Of a stretch of 25,211 nucleotides of DNA, positions 11,701 to 20,050 are shown in pieces. Origin of the DNA: Pelargonium nanum (lineage: Eukaryota > Streptophyta > Magnoliopsida > Geraniales > Geraniaceae); assembly GCA_036897485.1 (NCBI GenBank), contig JAYMTF010001230.1, forward strand, positions 1 to 25,211, written 5' to 3'. Below the pieces are notes generated by a model. It did no database searches. It had not been told where the DNA came from and saw nothing but the letters and a program-made list of their open reading frames with translations. A program made the translations under genes and the position numbers. Each line of letters opens with the position of its first letter. The stretch's first letter is position 1.

Positions 11701-14138
11701 AATCGTCTTGTGACAGAGAAGTGGGTTGATGGTTGGGATGATCCTCGTTTAATGACGCTGGCTGGTTTGCGACGTAGGGGCGTAACTTCAACAGCAATAA
11801 ATACTTTTATTCGAGGAATTGGAATTACCAGAAGGTTAAATTTATGCATTTGAAGCATACAATAAAATTGATTTTCAAATTTTGTATGCTCAATGGTCAT
11901 AACATTTTTCATGTCTTGTGTGGTTCAGTGATTGTAGTATGATTCGTTTGGATCGCCTTGAGTATCATATTAGAGAGGAACTAAACAAAAATGCACCTCG
12001 CATGATGGTTGTCACACATCCACTCAAGGTATGCATCTTATTTGCAATCTTGCTATGAGATTTATCGCTGTCCAACTGAACGTTTGTTTGGTTTTAAGGT
12101 CGTTATTACCAATCTTCAAGCTGGCACAGTTATGGATCTTGATGCAAAGAAATGGCCGGATGCTCAAACAGATGATCCATCTGCCTTCTACAAGGTGCTG
12201 CGATTGTGATCTTAAATGGTTTATGTGCATTGTCTCTTAAATCTCAATAAAATTAGGTTCTCGGGTCTTTGATATAGTCCTAATTTTTATTACTTTTTAT
12301 TCATGACTTTAGGTCCCATTTTCAAATGCTGTATACATTGAGCACTCTGACTTTCGAATGAAAGATTCCAAAGATTACTATGGGCTTGCTCCTGGTAAAT
12401 CTGTCCTACTCAGGTGTGTATATGTTATTAGCTCAAAAGCCGAAGGCTTGTGCTGAATGCTGATCTATTTTGCACACCATGATCCTTAGTTCTTGCAAAT
12501 AAAAGAAGATATTTAGGACTCTCTTCATGTTTACAGATATGCGTTCCCTATAAAATGCACTGAAGCAATCCTGGCTGATGATAACGAAACTGTTCTTGAG
12601 GTTCGAGCAGAGTATGATCATGACAAGAAGACAAAACCAAAGGTTGTTCTATTATTCTGGAATAGTCAGTCATAATATGAAGGTTCTATGATGGTTGCAA
12701 AATTGAATTGTTGCTTTTCTGGTGAGTTGTTTGCAGGGCGTTCTTCATTGGGTTTCTGAACCTTCCCCGGGAGTTGAGCCACTTTCAGTGGAAGTCAGAT
12801 TGTTTGACAAATTATTCCTCTCTGAGGTGGGCTACCATTCACTTCCTTTTGGATTTGCTTCATATATCCCTTTTTACGAAAATTCTATGAGCTCTTACAT
12901 ATCCTAATTTTTGTATCAGAATCCCGGTGAACTTGATGATTGGCTTGGCGACCTGAATCCACACTCCAAAGTGGTAATGCCGGGTGCATATGCTGTACCC
13001 GCTCTTCGAAACGCGGCAGTTGGTGACAGCTTCCAGTTTGAAAGACTTGGTAGGTTCTACAACTATAATAGAGTTGTGCACACTGTATATCTGTTTCTTT
13101 TCTAGCTGTTCAGTGACTTGAGTCTTTGAGAGACCATCAATAGGTATATGAGTTAATGTATCCCATATCGAATAAATGTGAAGTCAGTCGCTACTTGGGC
13201 GACTTGATATACAAGTTGGGCCCTCCACCTATCAGGTTAAACTTTTGGGTTGGAGTCAAGTTTAACATGATATCATAGCTGATTTGGTTTGGGTATAGTG
13301 AACCGTCTTTGTTGCCTCCCTTCTTGGTCCATGTGCTCGGTCTGTTGTGTACTTGTGTTATCCGGCCAGCATGTAAGGGGCTATTAGTGTAACCCACATC
13401 GAAAGAATGTGAAGCCAGTCACCTTAGTTGAGCCTTCCACCTATTAGCTTAAGCTTTTGGGTTGGAGTCAAGTTTAGCAATATGCAATACCTCTTCTCAA
13501 GGTTATATAATCTTTCAAGGGAAACCATTATTACGAGGCCATGCAACCATTATTACGAGGCCATGCATATTTGGCTTCTCACTAGACTGTTAACAGTAAG
13601 TAGCTGAAATGGATTATTTATTCATTTTCTTGTGGGTTTCGCGAGGTGCTAATTCAATGATTGATGTTGAAATGAATGCTTGGTGTGTACAAGTCCGGAA
13701 TAGGGTGATTAGCTTTCAACAATAGATAAGGATCAACATGATGGGATAGAATTTTGGGGTCTAGTTCTATATGTTATTTGCATGTCGAAGAATAAAAAAG
13801 AAAAAACATTTTGCAGAGAAGTCAAGTAATTTCGTATTTTGTGCCAATAATAAGTGATCTTTAATGTATAGTAGCTGTTAGTTCCTTCTCGGGCTAACAT
13901 TGCACAGTGCTGTAATTGGTAGTTGAGACATAACTTGTCCATCCCCTTTGTTCCAATTTTCTAAATTAGGGCATTTCTTTATGAAACATATGTTATTTCT
14001 TTTTCCGGTTAATTAAATCACGTTTCATATGTATTTCCAGGATATTTTGTGGTCGACAAGGACTCTACTCCCGAAAAACTTGTATTCAATCGTACAGTCA
14101 CTCTACGAGATAGCTACAGTGCAAAGGGTGGGAAGTAG
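5747..14138 (+). CDS. Glutaminyl-tRNA synthetase, cytosolic type, 23 exons
   Basis: Class Ic synthetase that charges tRNA-Gln with glutamine. CDS join: 5747-5872, 6790-6840, 8066-8137, 8343-8442, 8560-8655, 8880-8941, 9058-9159, 9247-9339, 9875-10027, 10110-10165, 10513-10603, 10693-10779, 10931-11128, 11208-11306, 11478-11609, 11698-11834, 11929-12028, 12099-12194, 12313-12413, 12537-12642, 12737-12826, 12920-13049, 14041-14138; 791 aa, the usual plant length. The ATG sits in AACAATGG, 12 bp after an in-frame TGA (5732-5734). The eukaryotic N-terminal tRNA-binding region spans about residues 1-230 and ends in a Lys-rich linker (KKKKEK, 193-198). The catalytic domain follows: [15 protein letters not shown] with HIGH at 280-283, [11 protein letters not shown], and the KMSKS counterpart VMSKR at 501-505. 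The C-terminal part is the anticodon-binding domain. All introns are GT-AG except intron 13 (11129-11207), which is GC-AG. No transit peptide is visible. No frame break was seen. Confidence 0.95.
5886..6770 (+). repeat. Degenerate tandem array filling GlnRS intron 1
   Basis: About five diverged copies of one unit fill most of intron 1 (5873-6789). A marker near CCAAATGTTCTTAATTCTCT recurs at 6001, 6190, 6402, 6554 and 6738, giving spacings of about 189, 212, 152 and 184 bp. Each unit also carries GTGTTTTCAACTTG, a GCATTTGAAG block and a CTCTATCTCTTCAAG-type block. The third unit has an extra internal copy of the GTGTTTTCAACTTG to CATTTGAAG part. The array contains TTTGATTTG (5908-5916) and ten CGATT pentamers. 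A (CT)n run lies at about 6584-6603. Copies differ by substitutions and small indels, so the array is not recent. Confidence 0.85.
6940..7280 (+). repeat. Two-copy direct repeat in GlnRS intron 2
   Basis: Copy A (about 6940-7130) and copy B (from about 7134) share CATGCATTTTAAG, a block near AAATTCAGTTATTAGAGTT, GATATGCAGAGT and TTGTAAATTACGGCTTTGATG, offset by 191-194 bp. Copy B stops matching near 7275. Its expected continuation (TTGTGGATA...CAATTTG...TTTAGAAATTT) appears instead at about 7921-7962. This implies that about 640 bp were inserted into copy B after the duplication. Confidence 0.75.
7285..7430 (+). repeat. Polypurine-rich tract in GlnRS intron 2
   Basis: About 145 bp with few pyrimidines on the + strand, mainly GAAA, GAGAAG and AGGAGAA words. 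It lies at the left of the DNA that interrupts copy B of the intron 2 duplication. It is non-coding on the + strand; the minus-strand frame through it is a low-complexity Phe/Leu/Ser run and not a gene. Confidence 0.6.
7511..7886 (+). repeat. Direct repeats of about 50 bp flanking a MITE
   Basis: The left copy (7511-7562) and right copy (about 7834-7886) share TATCCTAAAACA, AGAACTACTT-like and TAAAGAAA blocks, with roughly six mismatches in 50 bp. The Stowaway element 7565-7825 lies exactly between them. The repeats are much longer than the TA target duplication of such elements, so they are not a product of the insertion itself. Most simply, the MITE landed at the junction of an older tandem duplication. 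Confidence 0.7.
7565..7825. mobile_element. Stowaway (Tc1/mariner) MITE in GlnRS intron 2
   Basis: The left end starts CTCCCTCCGTCCCAAAATAA, and the right end is its near-perfect inverse. This is the classic plant Stowaway terminus. The element is 261 bp, non-coding and flanked by the TA target duplication (7563-7564 and 7826-7827). A second copy of the terminal sequence (CACTTATTTTGGGAC) lies inside the right end at about 7767-7782, so that end is doubled. It sits in the middle of intron 2 (6841-8065), far from both splice sites, and should be neutral for splicing. Confidence 0.9.
13151..13479 (+). mobile_element. TRIM-like miniature LTR element in GlnRS intron 22
   Basis: Two direct repeats, 13151-13267 (117 bp) and 13382-13479 (98 bp), share the block around CATATCGAA/CACATCGAA, GTGAAG(T/C)CAGTC, TTCCACCTAT-like sequence and TTTTGGGTTGGAGTCAAGTT. 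Both end in CA. Directly after the left repeat, TGATATCATAGC (13268-13279) matches 10 of 12 bases of the usual plant initiator-Met primer site TGGTATCAGAGC. GTAAGGGG just before the right repeat fits a polypurine tract. ATATG flanks both sides (13146-13150, 13480-13484) as a 5-bp target duplication. The first bases (AG left, TA right) look like two independent decays of a TG terminus. There is no coding capacity. The right LTR lacks about 19 bp. Confidence 0.85.
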
Positions 14139-14690
14139 GTTATGGAAGCACATGGAGCAAAAAAAGATGTTTTGAACGTTGTACAAAATGTTCTACCGAT
14201 TACATACCCCACTTTATGTTTTAATTTTTACTTCCTAGTTCTAGGTTTTGTACATCATATTAAATTATCTTATACAGCTTCTCTTACATATTTTAATTTT
14301 ATCATTATGGACATGTGAATGATTGCATATTTTGGTGTATGAAGTTCACTAAACGATTTCGTGCACCATTAGCTTTTGACCTAGCTTCTAATTTTAATTT
14401 TCCAAAACTACCCTTGATTGTAAGTTTATTTTCCTCATATATGTCGATGTCAATTTTTTTTTGTTCAACCACCAAATCAGTAATGTGTTGAATCATAATT
14501 ATTGATGTATGAAAGTGAGTTGTTTTGGCAGAAGGTGTACATTCCAAGTGCTACTTTTGGTTTATCTCTTCTGCTAATGTTTTTTCCGAGACCTATCGTT
14601 TTGGTGAAACAGTTTATTGAATTGTGTATGTTTTAAGGTTTTTCAGGTTTGCTGGTTCGTTTTTGAAAGTGATACAAGTGTAGTAAACTA
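14139..14690 (+). other. GlnRS 3' UTR and following spacer
   Basis: AT-rich sequence after the GlnRS stop, with T- and A-rich stretches to about 14330 that probably contain the 3' UTR and polyadenylation site. Further right, an acceptor-like TTTTGGCAG precedes a short open stretch (about 14532-14636) encoding hydrophobic residues (VYIPSATFGLSLLL). It has no recognisable family and may be chance. Confidence 0.4.
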
Positions 14691-15253
14691 CAACAGCTGG
14701 TCTGGAGGCTGAGTGGGAACTGCACTTTCAAGAAGCAACACAGTACTTTCAGGTAAAGACAACAACTGCCTTGAGTTTCTTTAACTGTGCTTTAATTGGG
14801 GTTTTGATGTTACTAGAAAGTGCACTAGTTGAAATGGAAAAAAGCTATGAAACTTATCCCGGAGCCAAAACTAGGAACCACAATAATATCAGTCAAATTA
14901 TTCTTTTAGCAAGACTAGTTTTCGCCTTTCAGTTCAGAGGCTCCACTTTGAAAAGTTCTCTGTTCATGAGTCATAGTTTTTTGACGTTTTGTAGTTTACA
15001 TGATATGATAGAGTTTAGTCTCTTCACGTTTACGTTTGACAAAGAAAGGTTGGATTTGATTGAGATTTTTTTGCAAGGAATTGAAGAAGATGAGTATCGA
15101 TATCTATCTGAAAAGCTCGAGGTTCCATCATCACATGAAAGCTCAGCCAAACATTGCTCTTTGGTCACATGCCGAGAGGTACGACTTTTCTATGAACCCT
15201 TCTGTGTGAGTTTGCCACTATTCTTATTTTCGTATGTGAATAAATCTAAGTAA
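14690..15253 (+). pseudogene. Unassigned exon-like open segments, possible decayed gene or small gene
   Basis: Three pieces look coding but do not join into a clean model. Piece 1 ends at 14753 with the frame GLEAEWELHFQEATQYFQ and a good donor (CAG then GTAAAG). Piece 2, from about 14818, reads SALVEMEKSYETYPGAKTR. Piece 3, about 15040-15178, reads ERLDLIEIFLQGIEEDEYR then SEKLEVPSSHESS and ends at a donor-like GAG then GTACGA. Pieces 2 and 3 lie in one open frame (to a stop at 15251-15253). Splicing piece 1 to the acceptor before piece 2 in phase gives an immediate TAG, so either the gene is broken or my junction is wrong. The acidic, helix-prone composition is unlike the surrounding spacer. 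I do not recognise the family and assign no function. Confidence 0.25.
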
Positions 15254-15371
15254 ATCTATAGAATGTGATACTGAAACATAGTGGACTGACCTCAGATCAG
15301 TAGAGAACATAATTATTCATCACATGTGGTACTTTCATGGAATCTCATATCTCATGATTGGATGATCATAT

Positions 15372-15520
15372 CTCAAACCTGTGGGCACCTGAAAAAACCT
15401 GATCCACATAAAAGAAACCCAGTCAAATTTCGGGTTGGGTCAGGTGAAACAACACATTTTACATGTACATCCCGACCTGTACGAACCCGTATCACTTGCG
15501 AGTTGGGTTTGGGCTTTTTG
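15372..15520. repeat. Decayed repeat rich in ACCTG/ACCCG and GGGTT words
   Basis: The block contains CTGATCC, GGGTTGGGTCAGG, CCCGACCTGTACGAACCCG and GAGTTGGGTTTGGG in otherwise AT-rich DNA. Words of this kind are typical of degenerate non-autonomous plant transposons. No clean ends or target duplication were found, so the family is not named. Confidence 0.4.
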
Positions 15521-16059
15521 CCTTTTTTATACATGACTAGATCCTTCCCTATTTCTTCTATCCCTTGTTATGTTCCGGCCATAAGCTTGTTTTGTTGAAA
15601 AGTTAGTGTCATTTACGTTTACGGTTTAGGTGCTTAAAAAAACGTCCTAGCAATGATTAGCTGTGTTATGTCCGTGTTCTTGTTTTCGTTGTGATGTGGA
15701 CTGCAGTTTTGTTTTTTTCCCTTCCTATTAGCTAACTGGACATGCTGATTTTTTTCTTCCTATTATTTGCCATTTTCATTAGCGGGTGATTCCACATTTT
15801 TTCCGCTAAACAAACCGCGTGTCTATATTATCTTTGGCTTTTTAATAGGTGGTATATCTATACTAGCCATAGCCATTACCCAACTCCCAACATTTCTAAA
15901 GCAGGTGTCGGTTTCAAACAAGTTTTCAGATCAAGACAGGCACTGGAAAGTTTTTCTCCTTCATACTCCTAAAACCCTAAATACTAGGATTTGCTTAGAA
16001 GTAAACACCATCAGGAAGACGGTTCAGGGCACGAAGCTATCACTGTTTTGAGGCCTGAG

Positions 16060-16270
16060 ACTGGTCATTTATATGGGTCATTAGTCATTACATACGTATC
16101 TGTCCTTAAATGGGTGGGTCAATAAACAGATTATGTGGGCTAAACAGGTTTGACTAGAACACGACCCAGTTATTAAACGGGTTGAGTTAGTTACACTAAC
16201 CCGATATGCACTCGATTTAGTTGAACTCAAACCTATTAAACTCGTTTCGTGTTGTGTCACGAGGCATAAA
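16060..16270. repeat. Decayed repeat with GACCC/GGGTT words
   Basis: Runs such as GGGTGGGTCAATAAACAG, GACCCAGTTATTAAACGGGT, ACTAACCCGATATGC and TTAAACTCGTTTCGTGTTG resemble the block at 15372-15520 in word content. It reads as the worn interior of a repetitive element rather than unique spacer. Boundaries are approximate. Confidence 0.4.
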
Positions 16271-17236
16271 CCAAATCGCTAACCTTACATTTACGTGCAC
16301 AATCTTGTCTAGTTTTAATTTGCATAGCTTTTTACAAATTCTCGATTCAAGGTTTAGATTCATAAAAATTAACAACAAGAAAACATAAAGTACTAATATT
16401 AGCTTTCAAAATTTACCTTCCTATAATTTCAAGAATACTCTTGTGGCAACATGGGGTGTGTGGTTGGGTGGAGATGTAGGGTCTTCAAATTGCAGTATAA
16501 CTGTTTTATCATGTGGGGAAGGACCAAATGGGTAGTGAACATTACTCCTTCTCGACTTTATGTGGAAAAGTGAATTAAAATAAAATAACTCTTCTATAGG
16601 TTATTTAGTGTCAATTAGGTGATTTACTCGTGTCATATATTTGATGTTCTTTTTTTCAATTCAAATTGTGAGTTCGAATCTATTAATTGATTTTGAAAGA
16701 GGTTATGAAAAATAGAAAACCCATCTAACAGTTTCGATTTTGAGTTGGAAATATCTTTTCCTAACCCAACTTGAAAACTTCCATATGTCTTGGGAAACCC
16801 ACATATTTCTTGAGTTCATATCCAAATTGTCAACTCTACCTTATACCTAAGTATTGTTTGATGACTCGAAAACCTTTAAACTGTACTATAGATGTGACTG
16901 TCACACCTTTGAGCTTTAAAGGTGTCACTTCTCTATTTCCTTGAAGTTGACTACACACTTGGGTTCCATTTGTTTCCATTATAGGGGTCAAGCATGTAGC
17001 CATTTTGTTTCTTTTAATTATAAATCAATGAAGAAAAGATACAGTCTTCATTATAAAGAGCATTTGAACACTAATCAACTTCTTTAAAGTACACGGCATC
17101 AAAATATATCTTAACTTCCTGAAAGTCAAATTTACCATAAATATATGTTGTTACATAACAAATTCTTAAGCCTATTAAAATCCTATATGCGACTTTACAA
17201 AACAGAAATAAAGTTGCGTGCGTAAATCACAATAAG

Positions 17237-17413
17237 TAGAGCTAGCAATTCGGGTTTCGGCTCGGCCTTAGTTGAAATGGCCTACCTGAACCCGAAACTT
17301 TCCTTTAGCCAAACTTGACCCGGAATTAATTGGGTTTGTTACGTGATCCAAACCCGCAAAAATGTGGGTCAAATGTCAGACGCTTGTGGGCTTGGTTCAA
17401 ATTGCCAGCTCTA
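17237..17413. mobile_element. Small TIR element (hAT-like MITE) abutting the MYB 3' end
   Basis: The left end TAGAGCTAGCAATT and the inverse of the right end, TAGAGCTGGCAATT, match at 13 of 14 bases. TAGNGCTGGCAA-type ends are common in plant hAT-like MITEs. The interior (CGGGTTTCGG, ACCCGAAAC, GACCCGG, AACCCGC) is non-coding and partly self-complementary. The element is 177 bp. I could not find an 8-bp target duplication, so the hAT assignment is tentative. Its right end is 12 bp from the stop codon of the MYB gene, so it must lie in that gene's 3' UTR. Confidence 0.6.
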
Positions 17414-17425
17414 CCTTGTACCAAC

Positions 17426-18475
17426 CTAAATGTCCATCTCTTCTAGTGCTCTTAATTGCCACATCTCATCCATGTCCCACAGACTATCTCCCATGTTCTG
17501 CACCCATTCAGATTCTGACATCTGGCAATCCGATGTGGAAATGTCAGTAATGCCCCCCATGGCTCCCATTGGAGCCTGGTGGAGACCTTCCCTGTCAAAA
17601 TCCATATAGTAACTGTCACCTAGAATTGTGGTGTCATTGTACATAGTACTGTCAAATCCATGGAAAGCACTTGCTGGGTATTCTGAAATCTCAGGCTGCT
17701 GAGAGGTTGTTGCATAGCTTGAATATTCCTTGATTGTGCCTAGTGGTGCCAGCTGCTGATCTAGCTGACAAGGCATTGCAGAGACAAAGTTGTGGGAGTT
17801 CATGGTTGTGTCTGTAAATGATGAAGATGGAGGAGAAGGAGAAGATTGCTCCATCTTCTGCAGCAACCTCGGTGCCCAAAAACACCTAATGGCTTCCAAG
17901 AAACTCTGGCTGTTTGACTCAATGTTCAGCTGTCTTGCCTGTCTCTGTACCCTTGTCCTCCAATAGTTCTTGATCTCATTATCTGTTCTTCCCGGAAGAT
18001 GTTGCGCTATTTTCGACCACCTGAGATCAAATTTGGAGGGAGTTTGAATTAGTTTCTCTTTAAACAGTTCTGTTCAAGAATGTGTGTGTGTGTGTGTATA
18101 TATACCTATTGCCCATCTTGGAGTGGAGTTCAAGAATCAAGAGTTGTTCTTGGGGAGTTAGGTTTCCTCTTTTAATGTCTGGTTTTAGGTAATTCAGCCA
18201 TCTCAATCTGCAGCTTTTTCCAGTTCTTCTAAGTCCTGAGAAATCATAAAGCAAAAGTTACTAGAAATGCAAAAAAGAACATGATGATATATATATGTAT
18301 ATGTATGTGTGTGTGTACCTGCAGATTTGGCTAACATGTTCCAGCGACCTTCCCCGTGGTGAGCAATGTAATGTGAGAGCAAATTGTCTTCTTCTAGAGT
18401 CCATGGACCTCTTCTCAGCTCGGCAGTGTCTTCTTCTTGACTAGAACTGAACATCCTCATTGTAGTAGTGGACAT
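17426..18475 (-). CDS. MYB62: R2R3-MYB transcription factor, subgroup 20, MYB62/MYB116-like, 3 exons
   Basis: Nuclear DNA-binding regulator. CDS on the minus strand, join: 18475-18319, 18235-18106, 18020-17426; 293 aa. The two introns (83 and 85 bp) lie at the two conserved R2R3-MYB positions. The R2 tryptophans are W25, W45 and W65; the R3 hydrophobic positions are L78, W97 and W116, with the usual 19-20 residue spacing. The segment [11 protein letters not shown]...HGEGRW and the region after R3 (RQLNIESNS then [12 protein letters not shown], about 143-154) match the MYB62/MYB116 branch better than MYB2, MYB78, MYB108 or MYB112. The C-terminal tail is Ser/Gln/Met-rich and ends in a clade-like acidic [10 protein letters not shown]. 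Arabidopsis MYB62 is tied to phosphate starvation and gibberellin; applying that role here is inference. One oddity is M93 where relatives have Trp (HSK-W-GNRW). The symbol denotes the clade, not proven orthology. Confidence 0.92.
18078..18105 (-). repeat. TA/CA microsatellite at the start of MYB intron 2
   Basis: On the minus strand the 5' splice site GTATATATA runs straight into (CA)n. On the + strand it reads (TG)n then TATATATAC. The repeat fills about a third of the 85-bp intron and directly forms the donor site. Confidence 0.8.
18285..18318 (-). repeat. CA/TA microsatellite at the start of MYB intron 1
   Basis: On the minus strand the donor GTACACACACACA continues into CATACATATACATATATATA. 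It takes up nearly half of the 83-bp intron. It matches the composition of the repeat at the same place in intron 2. Confidence 0.8.
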
Positions 18476-18730
18476 GTTTGTGTTCTTTGCACGTGTGTTT
18501 GTGTTGTGAGCTAAGCTTAGATAAGTTGAGAATATTAATGAGAGTGAGCTAGAGGCTGATACAAGGTTTTAGGTTTTGTTGAAAGTGAAAACGCTCCGGA
18601 GTGATTAAGAAACATGGATTTATAGACCAAACCAGACTACCAGAGTAAAGGCTCAAGGCTTCACCTTTAGAACTAGGAAAGAAAGCTACTATAGCTCAAA
18701 TAGGAGTGCTCTTGGCTTTATATACACACA
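18476..18730 (-). promoter_or_regulatory. MYB promoter and 5' leader with TATA box and G-box
   Basis: On the minus strand, CTATAAAT at 18625-18618 is a plausible TATA box about 145 bp upstream of the ATG. A second TATATAAAG lies at about 18724-18716. A CACGTG G-box (18490-18495) lies 14 bp before the start codon and so probably within the 5' UTR. An 8-bp palindrome CTCCGGAG lies at about 18594-18601. I did not see a clear PHR1 site (GNATATNC) here. Confidence 0.45.
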
Positions 18731-20050
18731 CATAAAATCAACTGTCACTTATATTCCATGAGATGGTTGTTTGTGGGCCAATAAGATGTCAAGTCATTGA
18801 TGGAATGAGATAAAGTCGAATTATAGTTGGTGATTCAGATTTTGGGTTAGAGAGACCTGACTCTCACCCGACCTATAAGAGGCGTGTGATTATCGTGGAA
18901 AATGTAGCGTGTGTGTGGGTTGCTTAGTTTGATATGCACGTTTTTCACGGTAAACCCAGCTTGACACGAAAATTGACTGCACATATATTGTATGATCCGA
19001 ACTCAGAAAATTACCGGTCCGATTTTGAGTGCATGTGGATTTAGGTCCAACCGGCTCTATGTTTGATGTTAGAGAGAGTAAGAATAAGGTCTTGTTCAGC
19101 CTTGAGGTTATTTTTGTTATAAACGTGTCCAATAGTAGGGCATTTCAGTCAAATTTCCTGTGGCGGTTCTGCAAACGAATATCGTTTGAATGAAAATGTA
19201 GCAAGAGGCTAGTAGACAATCCGAACAAACCCTAAAACCAGAACAGGTTGTTGAGCTAAGAAGAGGTCTACACCTCAAGAGTTTTTGTTGGTGGAGACCC
19301 ACACCACCAAAAGAGGCCTACCCATCCCCATCCCATCCATTGATGGTCATGTGACATGAACTTGGAAAATTCAAAGCATTTTTCCAAAATCATTACCAAT
19401 TCATTATGATATGGTTCTGTTTAATTGGTCCACTCTACAATATAGTTCTACACTCTCATAGCTAAATATGATTACATGGTCTTCTCCTCCAATAGCTTCT
19501 GAGAAAAGGGTCTCAAGAAAATGATAAACCATATGGTTCTTGAAAATGACTGGATCTTCCAATTTCTTGTTTTTGTTCTTGTGTTTCTTGATCCACACAG
19601 TACAATGAAACGTGCTTGACTGGACCAACTCTACTTATTTAGTAGGTTCACTGCATTGCTGTGGAGGAACTCAAATTCCAATACCAAACAGTGACTTAAC
19701 AGTGTGGTTGAATTGGAACATTAAAGAATATGCCAATTATAAGAAGTTACATTCAAGACAATGACACCCCAAAAATGGATAGTTTAAAGAATTTATTACG
19801 TATGATAGAGTAAAGGAGAAAAATACGAGCAATTCATATAGTAGACTTTGATAAATTGGACTAGTCAATTAGTTCTTAATGGTCATTTTGGGGAGAACCA
19901 ATTATTTCCATGCTCGAATTACATTTCTCCCACAACTTTTCCGTTAATACTTTAACATCAGTTGATTTACTCCTCTTAGTTTCATTCTCATCATGGATGT
20001 ATTACTCATGTTCGGGACCATAAGCAGTGACAATTGTCTCATGAAGAAGT
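18731..20050. other. Distal upstream region of the MYB gene, no gene seen
   Basis: Mixed-composition non-coding DNA. Minus-strand open frames at 18890-19628 are short, low in coding character and overlap no recognisable domain. A CCATCCCCATCCCATCCATT run lies near 19321. It may contain distal regulatory sequence for the MYB gene, but nothing specific can be defended. Confidence 0.45.

Larger units (their letters stand above)
15254..17236. other. Repeat-rich intergenic region
   Basis: No gene was recognised. An open stretch at 15767-16051 (+) begins after an acceptor-like TTTTCATTAG and encodes a hydrophobic run (YIIFGFLIGGISILAIAI) that ends near a donor-like CAG then GTGTCG. It could be one transmembrane exon or chance, and I do not call it a gene. 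The rest is AT-rich with two blocks of GGGTT/AACCC-type repetitive sequence, listed separately. Confidence 0.45.

Noticed and set aside
13151..13479. The repeats in GlnRS intron 22 as a simple tandem duplication
   Set aside because: The primer-site match, polypurine tract, CA ends and the ATATG flanks fit a miniature LTR element better.
15326..15598. 90-codon + strand frame
   Set aside because: It runs through a repetitive block of GGGTT/AACCC words, and the peptide is not protein-like.
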